This document shows, piece by piece, positions 43,401 to 51,895 of a stretch of 64,000 bases of DNA. This DNA is from Thermoproteota archaeon. GTDB lineage: Archaea > Korarchaeota > Korarchaeia > Korarchaeales > Korarchaeaceae. Numbering within the stretch: position 1 is the first letter of the stretch; each line of letters begins with the position of its first letter. The DNA is taken from positions 32,768-96,767 of the forward strand of contig JAOZFH010000063.1 in the NCBI GenBank assembly GCA_027491415.1, given 5' to 3'. Under the pieces are notes generated by a model. The model saw only the letters and a program-made list of their open reading frames with translations, did no database searches and was not told where the DNA came from. The position numbers and the translations under genes are program-made.

Positions 43401-45333
43401 TGTCTACGAGTACCCCGCGGTCGAACAGCTCCTAAACAGGACGAGCAATCCCGCCAGCCCGGCCAACTTCACGATATCCGTTCAGAATGACGGGAACGTG
43501 GAGGACACGATTCGACTGACGGGCCCGACTGTGACGCCGCTTTCCCGCGTGACCTACTTCCTCAACGGTGCCAACGTGACGGACCTCGTGGGCGGTCCGG
43601 GACTCGACCTGACGCTGGCCCCTGGCGAAGAAGTCCTCCTGACCGTCCTCTTAACGCCTACGACCTACCGGCACCTGATGGTGGACGAGGTGGCAATCAC
43701 CTCCACCTCTGCCGGAGATCCGGCAAAGCTGGACTCCGTCAAGCTAACCACGACGATTGTGGACGAGGCGCCCCCCCAGGTCAGCCTGCTGGAGCCCGGT
43801 GCATCCGAGACGCTTGAGTGGGCCAGGCGGCACACCTTCAGGGTCAACCTGAGCGACGACACCGGGCTGGAGAACGCGACTCTCCTGATCATGAGGCCGG
43901 ACAGGAGCGTGGTAATGGAGCTCTCCCAGAGGGTGAGCGGGAGATGCGCCGAGGTGGAGTGGACGACGCCGGCGCTGGGCCCCGGCAACTACCTGTGGGC
44001 CGTCATGGCCTGCGACAACGTCTCGGCTTACGGACCATTCTCCAGCAACTGCGCCCTGAGCGAGCACCGCGAGTTCACAGTCCTTCCAAAGCCCCCTGTC
44101 CCAGGCGCCGTGATTTCAGGAACCATAGACGCCGAACCGGCCAAGGCGGCTCCGGGAGACGCGGTCAACCTGCGAGTGAGGGTATTCAACGAGGGGGCGG
44201 GCTCGGCCGATCAAGTCGTGGTTCAACTCGCCGTGCCGGAGGGCCTCGCCCTGGAAGGCCCATGCTCCCGGCCAGGCGGGGGAGGGGTTCTCACCGATGT
44301 CGAGGGGGGCTCTGCCTGGATTGACCTCGGTCGGCTGGATCCTGGGGGATCAGCGTCGGCTGTGTGTACCCTCAGAGTTCAGAGCTGGGCTGAAGAGGGT
44401 GTCTACGTGCTTAGAGCCCTTTACAGACGAGTCCTCCTGGACTCGGCATCCGTGGAGGTCGCCGCTCCGGCGATCGAATCAGCTCGGAGGCTAGCCGCGA
44501 GGATTCTGGTCTCTCTTGAAGTAGATCCGCCGTCCACATTGGTCGAAGAGAGGACGAGGGTCAGCATCTTGGTGAAGAACGTAGGGGCGGGGAAGTCCGG
44601 GGAGCTGATCCTAAGGATCGCGCTGCCGGAGGGCCTGAGCCCCGTAGAGGGGACATTCAGCGTGGGCGGCAGGTCCGTCGAGCCCACCCCGGTTGATGGG
44701 GGGTTGGGGGTGGTCTTAGGCGCCTTGGGCCCCGGAGACGGTGTTAACGTGACCTTACTCGTCTCCGGGGAGGTAGCTGGGACTCACGAGATCAGGGCGT
44801 GCGTCGGCGGGGTCTGTGCCCAGGCCGCGCTGGAGGTCGCCGAGGTTGAGAGGACTGAGGTCTCCCTCTCTGGATCTTCACGCGTCTCCGAAGGGTTAAC
44901 GGAGGTGACCGTTACGATAGAGGTCGTCGGGGGCGAGGTGACAACCGACTTGATAATATCGATTCCAGAGGGGACGGATCTCATTCCCAACGGCCTCACA
45001 ATCGACGGGACCCCGGTTCAGGCCGTCGTCTCGGGCGGCCGCGCCGTGGTGGCCGGGGTCAGGCTGCCTCAGGGGAGGCACGAGCTCAGGGTCGCCCTCA
45101 ACTCGTCTCAGGCAAGCCCCGGAGTGCACTACGTTGAGGTTAGGGTCGGCGATCGAAGCGTCTCGGTCGGGTTCGAGGCGGCCCCCACCGCCCCTACAGG
45201 CGCCCCGACCGAGACACCGTCGCCCACCCCGGTTGCGCCGGGCCGCGGCTTCCCCGTCCTCACCGTCCTGGGCGTGATCTTGGCTCTGGCGATGTTGGCG
45301 GCGGCGATTCTCGTCCTGAGGCGAGGGAGGTGA
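40477..45333 (+). CDS. Giant cell-surface protein with Ig-like repeats and C-terminal anchor
   Basis: About 1618 residues. A signal peptide lies just after the ATG pair at 40477/40480 (the frame also opens at ATG 40459, next to TTTTTATG). About residues 35-360 include beta-sandwich domains (YVYFDIVE, a carbohydrate-binding-like FDVQVRDASG, WISGELGN). Two related Asp-rich modules follow (DDVLIAYDGDG with IPDTG; DDVLLAADYDGDG with IPDTG), probably calcium-binding. The last 600 residues are CARDB/NEW3-like Ig domains, then a Thr/Pro-rich stalk and a final membrane helix ending in RRGR. It is anchored in the membrane and faces outwards; a surface-layer or adhesion role is inferred. Confidence 0.75.
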   Translation: MMPCPRLATLLLVVALGLFLVTGLNSNRIQAQAGGWWDPDGVSVGDDWHFRVPVEVKSGSPGSSVRVPVNFSELLAELGVSGDFDENSVRVISPAGEAVPYQKFDDGSFEGSPDALDNGVGDVEFQLDDSGPGVYYVYFDIVENGPKSPGGFSPPTPGDLVQDGGFESASVGEESPGAWVGGGVNHAWAAHHVVSGSDPHLGGSVAHSGSRAYKIGWDYSVWGPSSAYASIGGWIYQEVTIPESGAVLSFWRRMVTYDYSPYDTFDVQVRDASGNVLKTLLHETAPCCGVKWKERSWKQFSFDLSEFAGKTVRIYFRAGNTYDGLYGTYVYVDDIQVSGWISGELGNPEGFHVVLESVVDSSNPGGPIRRGAQVTITARSEVGSRLDSSTGDYLTAEVYDPNGTLVGVTTLRDDGAGADDVADDGKYSGSFTIPSDADPGAWTVMVFAGSSPSYDNGYLAQDAGFFVVEGLLVNPPAIGMSVIENTSASAGGSVINAGAFQAGHVKFALLTDLALEADPTVTIDPSKVVFSPQDFSIPAQSQANFTINVSVPIPQQPGVYRAVVAVFADENLNGAPDDPEVTTFNLTVEVVAPLVAGTIEPDTVNENFAIACGENFTKLYLVLRMTNLAAREDVGDISITANRPWRVEVYRDVLGDDAPGFYTSDDQFNFNDDVLIAYDGDGQAGGDIATNSTWDWVNRSEDTFGDNIPDTGMLGNQTSPDNWVNVVFVVYVNNSEVLAGDAYHLVVRGTSYNDWVEDPEYPNIPYDDDSLYHDTAHLVANALETPCGFISPDALDSSGAPEVNLTVWFVQDWVNRAPMTDRGNVKIVQPAGLALYLYRDEGLNDQVGAHADRPIDSDDVLLAADYDGDGSWDFVSPDYDAGGDGIPDTGDLPPHGGYARMIFEVVVPKGAPPGTLTVVVRGCSNWEWVNEHPDLEYCADEIFHDEASMTIEVLPYRRPDLRGSLNLTLGMIGDDVYEYPAVEQLLNRTSNPASPANFTISVQNDGNVEDTIRLTGPTVTPLSRVTYFLNGANVTDLVGGPGLDLTLAPGEEVLLTVLLTPTTYRHLMVDEVAITSTSAGDPAKLDSVKLTTTIVDEAPPQVSLLEPGASETLEWARRHTFRVNLSDDTGLENATLLIMRPDRSVVMELSQRVSGRCAEVEWTTPALGPGNYLWAVMACDNVSAYGPFSSNCALSEHREFTVLPKPPVPGAVISGTIDAEPAKAAPGDAVNLRVRVFNEGAGSADQVVVQLAVPEGLALEGPCSRPGGGGVLTDVEGGSAWIDLGRLDPGGSASAVCTLRVQSWAEEGVYVLRALYRRVLLDSASVEVAAPAIESARRLAARILVSLEVDPPSTLVEERTRVSILVKNVGAGKSGELILRIALPEGLSPVEGTFSVGGRSVEPTPVDGGLGVVLGALGPGDGVNVTLLVSGEVAGTHEIRACVGGVCAQAALEVAEVERTEVSLSGSSRVSEGLTEVTVTIEVVGGEVTTDLIISIPEGTDLIPNGLTIDGTPVQAVVSGGRAVVAGVRLPQGRHELRVALNSSQASPGVHYVEVRVGDRSVSVGFEAAPTAPTGAPTETPSPTPVAPGRGFPVLTVLGVILALAMLAAAILVLRRGR

Positions 45334-45385
45334 GGGGACGGGCGCCAAAGCACGGGGTGGGAATCGGTGAGGCGAGGGGGGTGGG

Positions 45386-45502
45386 TGGTGCCGGGGGCGG
45401 GACTTGAACCCGCGACCTCCGGATCTCCCACCGAGCGCCGGGAGCCGACGCGCGTGAACAGGTTATGAGTCCGGCGCTCTGACCAGTCTGAGCTACCCCG
45501 GC
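45386..45502 (-). tRNA. tRNA-Met, elongator (anticodon CAT), with intron
   Basis: Acceptor GCCGGGG/CCCCGGC, D arm GCTCAG, anticodon loop CTCATAA and T arm GCGGG-TTCAAGT-CCCGC. The anticodon stem CCGGA/TCCGG only closes when about 37-38 bases after position 37 are removed, the canonical archaeal intron site. The acceptor start with G rather than A supports elongator over initiator. CCA is encoded. ACTTTAATT near 45537 (minus strand) is the promoter. Confidence 0.88.
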
Positions 45503-45617
45503 ACCGATTCCCGGGGGACCTACGAGTCCGGGAAAATTAAAGTTCGCCGCGTCCCCGGCGCCGGCCGCAACGTTCATGTAAGATCGCCCCAAGGGCTTCG
45601 GAGCGTGGCGTGACTCG

Positions 45618-46667
45618 GTGAGTGGCTTGCGGAGAGAGGGGGTCGACGACGAGAGCACCCTTCAGGATGAGCTGCTGGCGGGGCTGGGAACCCTCAAGGC
45701 CAGGGTAACCACCGTGGTGCTTGGCATGGCTGGCCTGGCCGCCCTCGTCCTGCTCTTCAGGGGAGCCGATCCCCAGCTCCTGGCGGACGCGGTTTCGAGG
45801 ATAGGGTGGAGGCCCGTCCTCCTCTCCCTCCTCTCCTTCCACGCCGGGTTCCTGCTGTACACCCTCGGGTGGTACGTCCTGCTGGAGGGGAAGCTTTCCT
45901 TCAGGGACGCATACCTGATCTCGTGGGTCGGCACCCTGGCCAGCCTCATAATCCCGGCGGGCCCCTTATCCGCGGACGCCACGAGGACCTACCTGGCCCA
46001 CAAGAGGGGAGGGCTGAGCATAGGCGAGGCGGCGTCCTCGATAACTGCACACAGGATAACCATGCTGATGCCCTTCGTGGTGTACGTGGGAGGGGGATCG
46101 GCATACCTCCTGCTCTCAGGGATGGAGGGCTCTGAGGCCGGGGCCAGAGCCCTCCTGCTCGCGGGAGCGAGCGGGGTGCTCGTCATCGTGGGTCTTCTTG
46201 CGACCACCAGCGAGCGCGTCCTTGGGGGAATACTCAGGATGGCGGAGAGGCTCACGAGGCGGGACATATCCGCGGTGAGGGCCATGGCAGAGGACTACCT
46301 GGAGGGATACGCCCGGCTCCGAGAGAACTTCCCCCTGATGGTAAAAGTGGTCGCGATATCACTTGGCGGGTGGCTGATGGACATGACGCCCATTCTCATC
46401 TTGCTCCACGCCCTGAAGCCGGACTTCCCCCTCTTGGCCGGTGTCCTGGTATACTCGGTCAACATCATAATGCTCCGCCTTCCGCTCGGCATACCCGGCG
46501 GCAACCTCGGTCTGAGGGAGTGGGCGAGCGTCGGCCTACTCGAGGCTCTTGGCCTCACGAGAGAGATGGCCGCAGCCCTGATCCTGGTGGCGTCGGACGT
46601 GATCACGCTGCTGAACCAACTCACCTTTGGCCTCCTGGCCTACCTGATCGTCTTGAAGGGGGGTTGA
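45618..46667 (+). CDS. UPF0104/LPG-synthase-like membrane protein
   Basis: A 349-residue protein with eight or so membrane helices. The family's blocks are visible: LISWVGTLASLIIPAGPLSADATRTYL (split by loops) and PLGIPGGNLGLREWASVGLL. Archaeal members of this group are linked to lipid or glycolipid transfer (AglD-like flippase-related). GTG 45618. The next small gene starts 4 bases after it. Confidence 0.8.
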   Translation: MSGLRREGVDDESTLQDELLAGLGTLKARVTTVVLGMAGLAALVLLFRGADPQLLADAVSRIGWRPVLLSLLSFHAGFLLYTLGWYVLLEGKLSFRDAYLISWVGTLASLIIPAGPLSADATRTYLAHKRGGLSIGEAASSITAHRITMLMPFVVYVGGGSAYLLLSGMEGSEAGARALLLAGASGVLVIVGLLATTSERVLGGILRMAERLTRRDISAVRAMAEDYLEGYARLRENFPLMVKVVAISLGGWLMDMTPILILLHALKPDFPLLAGVLVYSVNIIMLRLPLGIPGGNLGLREWASVGLLEALGLTREMAAALILVASDVITLLNQLTFGLLAYLIVLKGG

Positions 46668-46670
46668 CCG

Positions 46671-46955
46671 TTGGAGGCACCCCTCCGCCAGCCCGAGGAA
46701 CGCGAGGGCGCCAGGTGGGCCAGAAAGGCCCACGCCTATCTGGTCAGACACGGATACTTCCGTGGCTTTAGGAGGCTCAGCGACGGGCAGAGGTACCAGC
46801 TCATCAGGGAGGGGCTGAGGGAATACATGAGGCTGAACCCTCTCCCGCCCGAGCACGTGGACGAGGCCCTGGAATGGATGCTGGAGAGCAGGAGGATCCA
46901 CGAGGCCAGGGCCTTGGCCAAGCTCACTGGCAGGCGCCTTCCTACGAGGAGATGA
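46671..46955 (+). CDS. Small helical protein, unknown
   Basis: 94 residues, charged and helical, with no Cys (RWARKAHAYLVRHGYF, SDGQRYQLIREGLREYM). TTG 46671 follows the UPF0104 gene at once, so it is probably cotranscribed. It overlaps the end of rpiA on the other strand by 14 bases. I know no family. Confidence 0.55.
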   Translation: MEAPLRQPEEREGARWARKAHAYLVRHGYFRGFRRLSDGQRYQLIREGLREYMRLNPLPPEHVDEALEWMLESRRIHEARALAKLTGRRLPTRR

Positions 46956-47631
46956 CCCTGACCTCTCTTCCCTCGGCGACGTACGCCTCGTCGGCGAGCC
47001 CCACGAATAGACCCACCTCGACCACGCCCGGGATGAGCTTCAGCTGGGTCAGCGTCGCCTCTGGATCCTCGAGGGGCTCCGGCATGGTCACGTCCAGCAC
47101 GTAGTTCCCGTTGTCCGTGGTGAAGGGGATGCCGAACCTGGTGAGCCTGAGCTCGGGTATCCCGTTGACCGCCTCGGCTATCAGCCTCGCCACGTGGGTC
47201 CTCCCGTACCTGAGGACCTCCACGGGAAGGGCGTGGGTAGAGCAGAGGGACCTCACCAGCTTCCTGTGGTCCGCTATGATCACGTAGACGTCGGAGTTCA
47301 CGGCCAGGACCTTCTCCCTGGTCAGGGCCCCGCCGCCTCCTTTCAGAAGGTTCAGGTTGGGGTCGATCTCGTCGGCCCCGTCGACGGTGAAGTCGACGGT
47401 CTCCACGTGGTCTATGTCCACCAACTCTAGGCCAGCCCGCAGGGCCGCCTCCTCTATCTGGCTGGAGGTGGGCACGAACCTCAGCCTCTTGGACAGGTCG
47501 GACCTCCTGAGCTCCCTGACAAAGGCCTCGACCGTGCTGCCGCTCCCCAGACCGACGATCCTCGCGTCCGAGGGAATCCTCTCGAGGGCGTACCTGGCGG
47601 CTAGGGCCTTCTCCTCCTCGACTGTAGTCAT
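46942..47631 (-). CDS. rpiA: Ribose-5-phosphate isomerase A
   Basis: 229 residues with all active-site blocks: VGLGSGSTVEAFV, TVDGADEIDP and LLKGGGGALTREK (catalytic Glu). It interconverts ribose-5-phosphate and ribulose-5-phosphate for nucleotide synthesis. ATG 47631, just after the GTPase stop at 47647 on the same strand. Confidence 0.95.
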   Translation of the reverse strand: MTTVEEEKALAARYALERIPSDARIVGLGSGSTVEAFVRELRRSDLSKRLRFVPTSSQIEEAALRAGLELVDIDHVETVDFTVDGADEIDPNLNLLKGGGGALTREKVLAVNSDVYVIIADHRKLVRSLCSTHALPVEVLRYGRTHVARLIAEAVNGIPELRLTRFGIPFTTDNGNYVLDVTMPEPLEDPEATLTQLKLIPGVVEVGLFVGLADEAYVAEGREVRVISS

Positions 47632-47646
47632 GGCGGGTCACTCCAC

Positions 47647-48807
47647 TCAGGCGTGGATCTCTATTACGTCTCCGTCTTCGAGCTCGAAATCGGCGCCCAC
47701 CCTCATGGGGCTGTAGGGCAGCCTGGAGCTCCAGACCTTGGCGTACTTGAATCGCCTGTACAGGTGCTCGTGTATGGCCCTCGCCGCGTCGGCGACCGTG
47801 GACCCCCTCTCCAAGATGAGGGCCTTCTCTGAGGGCTCCTTCCTCCCGACTGGCTTGGTGAATATCCTTATGACGCCCGTGAGGTCCAGGACCAGCTCGC
47901 CCAACTCCTCTCTGTCGGGGGGCTCTCTGGGGGAGATCGGGACCACGGGCATGAGGTGCCCAAACTCCTCCCTCACCCTCTCGAGCCCCTCGGTAGTGAG
48001 GTCGCACCTGGTGACAAAGACCAGGGCTGGCTTGTACCTTTTCTCTCCCAGGAGGGCCTCTTCCACGTCCGAGAGGCGAACCCTGCCGTCTATCTCCACG
48101 ATAACCCTGTCCATTCCGTAGGACTCTAAGAGCCTCCTGACGTCGGCCTCGGTCCCGTCGACTATGGCCCCCCTTCTCCTCACTATTATGCTATCTACGC
48201 CCCTGGACCTGACTATCCTAACCTTCCCCTCCGGCCTACCGACCTTTATGCCAGCAGACTCCACTATTGTCAGGAGGTCCCTCAGGTCGCCGACCGGGTC
48301 TCTGGAGCCATCGACCACGAACCCTATCGCGTCGGCGTTCCCAGCGAGCCCGAGGGCCAGTCTAGTGAGGTGCCCACCCTCTCTCAGGACAGGTGGAGCC
48401 TCAACGAAGTGTATCTGGGCGCCCCTGAACTCCATCATTCCCTCCTCGGGCCTGCCGACGGTTGTGAATGGGGCGGGGGATACCTCGGGCCTCGCGTTGG
48501 TCAGCACGCTCAGCACGGTGCTCCTGCCCGAGTTGGTGAACCCCAGGAGCACGACTTGGGCCGCCCCCTTCTTCTCGACGAATATCCCTGGGCCCCCGCG
48601 CCTCGCCTTCCTCGCCCTTTTGCGCTCGATCTCCTCCCTGAGCTCGGCCATCTTCCTCCTGAGGAACTTCTCCATCTTCTCCGTGCCCTTGTGCTTGGGC
48701 ATGAGGGCCATGAACTCTTGGAGCTTCCTCAGCTTCTCCTCCGGGGTCTTGACCCTCCTGTACTCCTCGAACTTCGCCCAGGCCTCGGGCGGTATGTTGG
48801 TGGGCAA
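47647..48807 (-). CDS. TGS-domain GTPase of the Obg/DRG group, with altered G motifs
   Basis: 386 residues in the usual order: N-terminal helical arm (about 1-85), G domain (about 85-315) and C-terminal TGS domain (about 315-386). The G motifs are changed: the P-loop reads GFTNSGRST (Lys to Arg), the expected Asp-x-Pro-Gly is VEAPPV, and the expected NKxD is TRCD. Normal DRG proteins bind ribosomes through a partner. The Lys to Arg change would weaken nucleotide binding, so it may have lost or altered GTPase activity. It is 2 bases from the MBF1 gene. Confidence 0.8.
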   Translation of the reverse strand: MPTNIPPEAWAKFEEYRRVKTPEEKLRKLQEFMALMPKHKGTEKMEKFLRRKMAELREEIERKRARKARRGGPGIFVEKKGAAQVVLLGFTNSGRSTVLSVLTNARPEVSPAPFTTVGRPEEGMMEFRGAQIHFVEAPPVLREGGHLTRLALGLAGNADAIGFVVDGSRDPVGDLRDLLTIVESAGIKVGRPEGKVRIVRSRGVDSIIVRRRGAIVDGTEADVRRLLESYGMDRVIVEIDGRVRLSDVEEALLGEKRYKPALVFVTRCDLTTEGLERVREEFGHLMPVVPISPREPPDREELGELVLDLTGVIRIFTKPVGRKEPSEKALILERGSTVADAARAIHEHLYRRFKYAKVWSSRLPYSPMRVGADFELEDGDVIEIHA

Positions 48808-48809
48808 CC

Positions 48810-49448
48810 TCAGCCCACCCCCTTTCCCTTACCCTTCTCTCCCTTCTTCTTGATGTTGAGGACCTCTCCCAGCGTCAGGGGCCTGTCGGGCTGAGGCGGG
48901 GCGTAGCTGGGCGCCTCCTCCTCTGGCGGGGGACCCCTCGAGATTATCCTTACCTCCAAGATTCTCTCCAGCGTCCGAGCGACCCTGTAGCTGGGCGCGA
49001 TCTTCTGGGCCTCGATGTTCCTGAGGAGCGAGGCCTTGATGTTGGCGGCCTCTGCGACCCACTCTACCGTGAGGCCGAGTTCCTGCCTGGCCCTCCTGAG
49101 CACCTGCCCGTAGTTCTCCACGAGGGTGAACTCCCCGGGGCCCGGCTCCCTCCTGGCCCTCCTCCTGGGCTTTGGAGCCTCGACCTTCGGCTTGGCCCCC
49201 GCGCCCTTGAGGGGTCGGACCTTCTCGGGGGCCTCAGCCAGAGGGGCCCTGACGGGCCTCCTGGGCAGGGGAACCTTCTCCCTGCCTTTAGCGGCGGCCC
49301 TCCTGCTGGCCTGTATCTTCCTGGCGCAGGAGGGGCAGACTGTAGCCTTGTATCCGCCCAGGTCGATCACCACAGGCCTCCCGACGAACGTGCCGCCGCA
49401 GATCTCGCAGACGTAGACCTGAGACAAGGCTACCCTCCAGACGGGCAT
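48810..49448 (-). CDS. mbf1: Multiprotein bridging factor 1 (aMBF1)
   Basis: 212 residues: a zinc ribbon (CEICGG, CPSCARK) at residues about 13-45, a basic Ala/Pro linker and a helix-turn-helix of the Cro/C1 type (LRRARQELGLTVEWVAEAA). The true start may be at SQVYVCEICG. Archaeal MBF1 binds ribosomes and is thought to act in translation. The tail is Lys/Gly-rich. Confidence 0.9.
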   Translation of the reverse strand: MPVWRVALSQVYVCEICGGTFVGRPVVIDLGGYKATVCPSCARKIQASRRAAAKGREKVPLPRRPVRAPLAEAPEKVRPLKGAGAKPKVEAPKPRRRARREPGPGEFTLVENYGQVLRRARQELGLTVEWVAEAANIKASLLRNIEAQKIAPSYRVARTLERILEVRIISRGPPPEEEAPSYAPPQPDRPLTLGEVLNIKKKGEKGKGKGVG

Positions 49449-49489
49449 GCTGGCGGATGGGTATTAAGGGCTTGGGGTTCTAGGCATCG

Positions 49490-50368
49490 ATGTCGTGGTG
49501 GGTAATGTCTCTCCTCAAAGCACGGGGGTATCGTGACATAATTGCAGTAGCGGGTCTTCTCTTGGTAGGTTCGCTGCTCATCAGCGCTACATTCAGCGAC
49601 TCGCCCAACTCGGCTCAAGAGAAGGCTGAAGCGGTCGTTGGAGCGTACCCTCAAATATTCACGAGCCAAAAAGGTTTCTTAGGAATGGTGGATGGTGTGA
49701 GGGTATACGCAATTCCCGAGGAGTACCTCGGTCTCATTGAAGATCTTGCTTCGCCCACTCCATCGCAGCCCATCAGGCTTAAAGCAGCAGATCTCGCCAA
49801 AATCTGTGATCTCCCCCAGTTTATCTCAGTTTGTGGCGTGGCAGTCCCAATTCCCAAGGAAATCCCCGAGGAGGTCTCTGTCTACAACCTAACGCTGAGT
49901 CAGGATACAGCTGCGCTTTTGTTCTATAACTCGATCGAATCTGCTCTAGAAAACCCAGATAGACCAGCTCTAGCGATCTCCATATCTTGCCTAAGCGCCT
50001 TCCCCTCGAGAGAGGGGGAGCACGATCCCCAGCGCGTGCTGAATTCCCTGTCGAATGAGACCCAGTTCGTGGTAGAGGTAGCTAAACTAGCCTGTGGCGT
50101 TGACCTAAGCCCGGCAAAGCTTGTTGAAATCAGTAAGCTGAATGCATGGGCCCTGGTGAAGCCGCGCTGGGAGTACGTCCCGATCATATGGAAGAGGGGA
50201 GAGAAGCCCGGCGCGATATACGCCGGGTGCAAGCCCGGGCCTCTGGCTGGATCCGTGACGCTGATAATACCCTGCGAGGGGTTGTGGTGTGAGTACAGGA
50301 TCTCCGGGTGGTTTGATGCCGACACCCTGCTCAAAATTGCGGAGAGCCTAGGACCCCCAGGAGGCTAA
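49490..50368 (+). CDS. Membrane-anchored DUF4367-like protein, short form
   Basis: 292 residues: an N-terminal anchor (residues about 17-33), a spacer, and one module whose ending (YRISGWFDADTLLKIAESLG) is the same as in the two-module proteins at 1954-3150 and 9696-11009. Paired Cys occur along the module. ATG 49490 or 49505. It has no lectin-like partner here and is AT-richer than its neighbours, so it is probably a copy moved into a core region. Confidence 0.6.
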   Translation: MSWWVMSLLKARGYRDIIAVAGLLLVGSLLISATFSDSPNSAQEKAEAVVGAYPQIFTSQKGFLGMVDGVRVYAIPEEYLGLIEDLASPTPSQPIRLKAADLAKICDLPQFISVCGVAVPIPKEIPEEVSVYNLTLSQDTAALLFYNSIESALENPDRPALAISISCLSAFPSREGEHDPQRVLNSLSNETQFVVEVAKLACGVDLSPAKLVEISKLNAWALVKPRWEYVPIIWKRGEKPGAIYAGCKPGPLAGSVTLIIPCEGLWCEYRISGWFDADTLLKIAESLGPPGG

Positions 50369-50504
50369 CCGAGCTCATGAGCGAGCGGACCTGTGGATGA
50401 GGCGATGGATCAGGGTGATCCCACAAGGCGCTAGGAGATCACTCTGCCTGGCCGCGGATGGGAAAGCGATAATAGCTGCCCCGTTTCGACCTCTCTGAGC
50501 GCTC

Positions 50505-50993
50505 ATGGAGAGGATCTGGGCCGTCTGGAGGGCTGATTACGTCAAGATCGCGGCCAAGGGAGAGTCCGGGTGCATATTCTGTGAGTTGCCAGCAAAGGAA
50601 GACGACAGGGAAGCCCTCATACTGGCTAGGGGGAAGCTGGGGTTCGTCCTGCTGAACCGCTTCCCGTACAACCCCGGCCACCTCATGGTCGCCCCCTACA
50701 GGCACGTCCCCTCCCTCGAGGACCTGACCCCGGAGGAGGCCCTAGAGATCTGGAAGCTCACCGTGAGGGCCATGAGGTCCCTGAGGGAGGCTTTCTCGCC
50801 CCACGGGTTCAACGTGGGCGTGAATGTCGGCAGGGTCGCTGGCGCGGGGTTCGAGGGGCACGTCCACATCCACGTGGTGCCCAGGTGGAACGGGGACACC
50901 AACTTCATGCCCGTCGTCGCGAACACGAAGGTCATCAGCGAGTCGCTGGAGAGGGTGTACGAGGAGCTGAAGGAGGCGATGGAGGAGACCTAA
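50505..50993 (+). CDS. HIT-family nucleotide hydrolase
   Basis: 162 residues. The histidine triad is HVHIHVVPR (about residues 113-121), and CIFCELP near residue 23 is the usual zinc-binding Cys pair. The enzymes hydrolyse dinucleoside polyphosphates or AMP conjugates. GCGATAATAGC about 30 bases before ATG is the promoter. Confidence 0.92.
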   Translation: MERIWAVWRADYVKIAAKGESGCIFCELPAKEDDREALILARGKLGFVLLNRFPYNPGHLMVAPYRHVPSLEDLTPEEALEIWKLTVRAMRSLREAFSPHGFNVGVNVGRVAGAGFEGHVHIHVVPRWNGDTNFMPVVANTKVISESLERVYEELKEAMEET

Positions 50994-51042
50994 GGCTAAA
51001 CAGGGAGGATACTGGGTTTGGGGGCCTTTCGCCTGGTCGGCC

Positions 51043-51408
51043 TCAGTCCACGGGCGCAAGCTTCAACCCATACCTGACGAGCCTCTCGTAGTGCCCCCTG
51101 TTCCTGGTCATAAGGGGGAGGTCGTGGGAGATGGCTGAGGCGGCTACTATTACGTCCCTCTCATCTAGGGGCTCTCCCCTCCTCCTCAAGTCCCTGTAGA
51201 TCTTCGCGGCGAGCCTCAATACCTCGTTGGAGGGATAAACTACCTTGAACACCCTCTCGAGTATCTCCTTGACCTCCCCGTAGTCCTCCCTCCCCCTCAG
51301 GAACTCGTACAGGGAGATCCAAGATATGAAGAGGTGTGCCCTGGGGAGGTGTCTCCTCCCCTTCTCAACGTCAATTAGAACGTCGGCGTCGATCATCACC
51401 CGCCTCAT
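51043..51408 (-). CDS. PIN-domain ribonuclease toxin (VapC type)
   Basis: 121 residues with MIDADVLIDVEKG, SLYEFLRG and DVIVAASAI, the acidic PIN residues. Overlaps the upstream antitoxin gene by 38 bases in another frame, a tight VapBC pair. Confidence 0.85.
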   Translation of the reverse strand: MRRVMIDADVLIDVEKGRRHLPRAHLFISWISLYEFLRGREDYGEVKEILERVFKVVYPSNEVLRLAAKIYRDLRRRGEPLDERDVIVAASAISHDLPLMTRNRGHYERLVRYGLKLAPVD

Positions 51409-51613
51409 CGTCCATCAGCCTCAGCCGAACCCTCTCAAACGGGAGATCCCTCCTGTCCGGGGTCTCCCTGAGGAAGGCCTCAGCCGCCTCTATCCTCCGC
51501 TCCAGGGCCTCCTCGACCAGCTCCGACAGGAACTCGTCCCAGGTCTTCTCGCCCTTCAGGGCCGCGAGCCTCCTCTTCAGATCCTCGCTGACGGTGATGG
51601 TTGTCCTGCTCAC
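51371..51613 (-). CDS. VapB-type antitoxin (DUF7557-like)
   Basis: 80 residues from GTG 51613: a strand (RTTITVSEDL), then helices with RRLAALKGEKTWDEFLSELVEEAL, then a basic tail. The pattern fits ribbon-helix-helix-like antitoxins paired with PIN toxins. The frame is open upstream, but the GTG lies about 27 bases from the TATA-like CTTAAAAT. Confidence 0.75.
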   Translation of the reverse strand: MSRTTITVSEDLKRRLAALKGEKTWDEFLSELVEEALERRIEAAEAFLRETPDRRDLPFERVRLRLMDDEAGDDRRRRSN

Positions 51614-51615
51614 AA

Positions 51616-51629
51616 GAATTCGTGAATTC
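51616..51629. promoter_or_regulatory. Palindrome at the VapBC promoter
   Basis: GAATTC repeated with two bases between (GAATTC-GT-GAATTC), between the TATA-like element near 51640 and the antitoxin start at 51613. A dimeric antitoxin could bind it to repress the operon. Confidence 0.5.
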
Positions 51630-51895
51630 AACCATTTTAAGATTAATCGTCGGACGATGGACCCCCCACACACCGAGGCCCAACTCTGAGCGGCCCCCGC
51701 GTCGACCCTCGCGGGCTGGCCGTCGGTTGGCTTGCTACGTGCTGATTTGGATGCCAAGGGCCGTGGGTAAGGCGCGCGTTACCAACGCGCCGGCCACACG
51801 AGTCCCGGGAGGTAGGTTGTAGACCTCCAGGGGTTTTTCACAGAAGGACGATCAGGGAGGTGAGTAGCGCGTGTGGTGTAATGAACATCCCGCCC

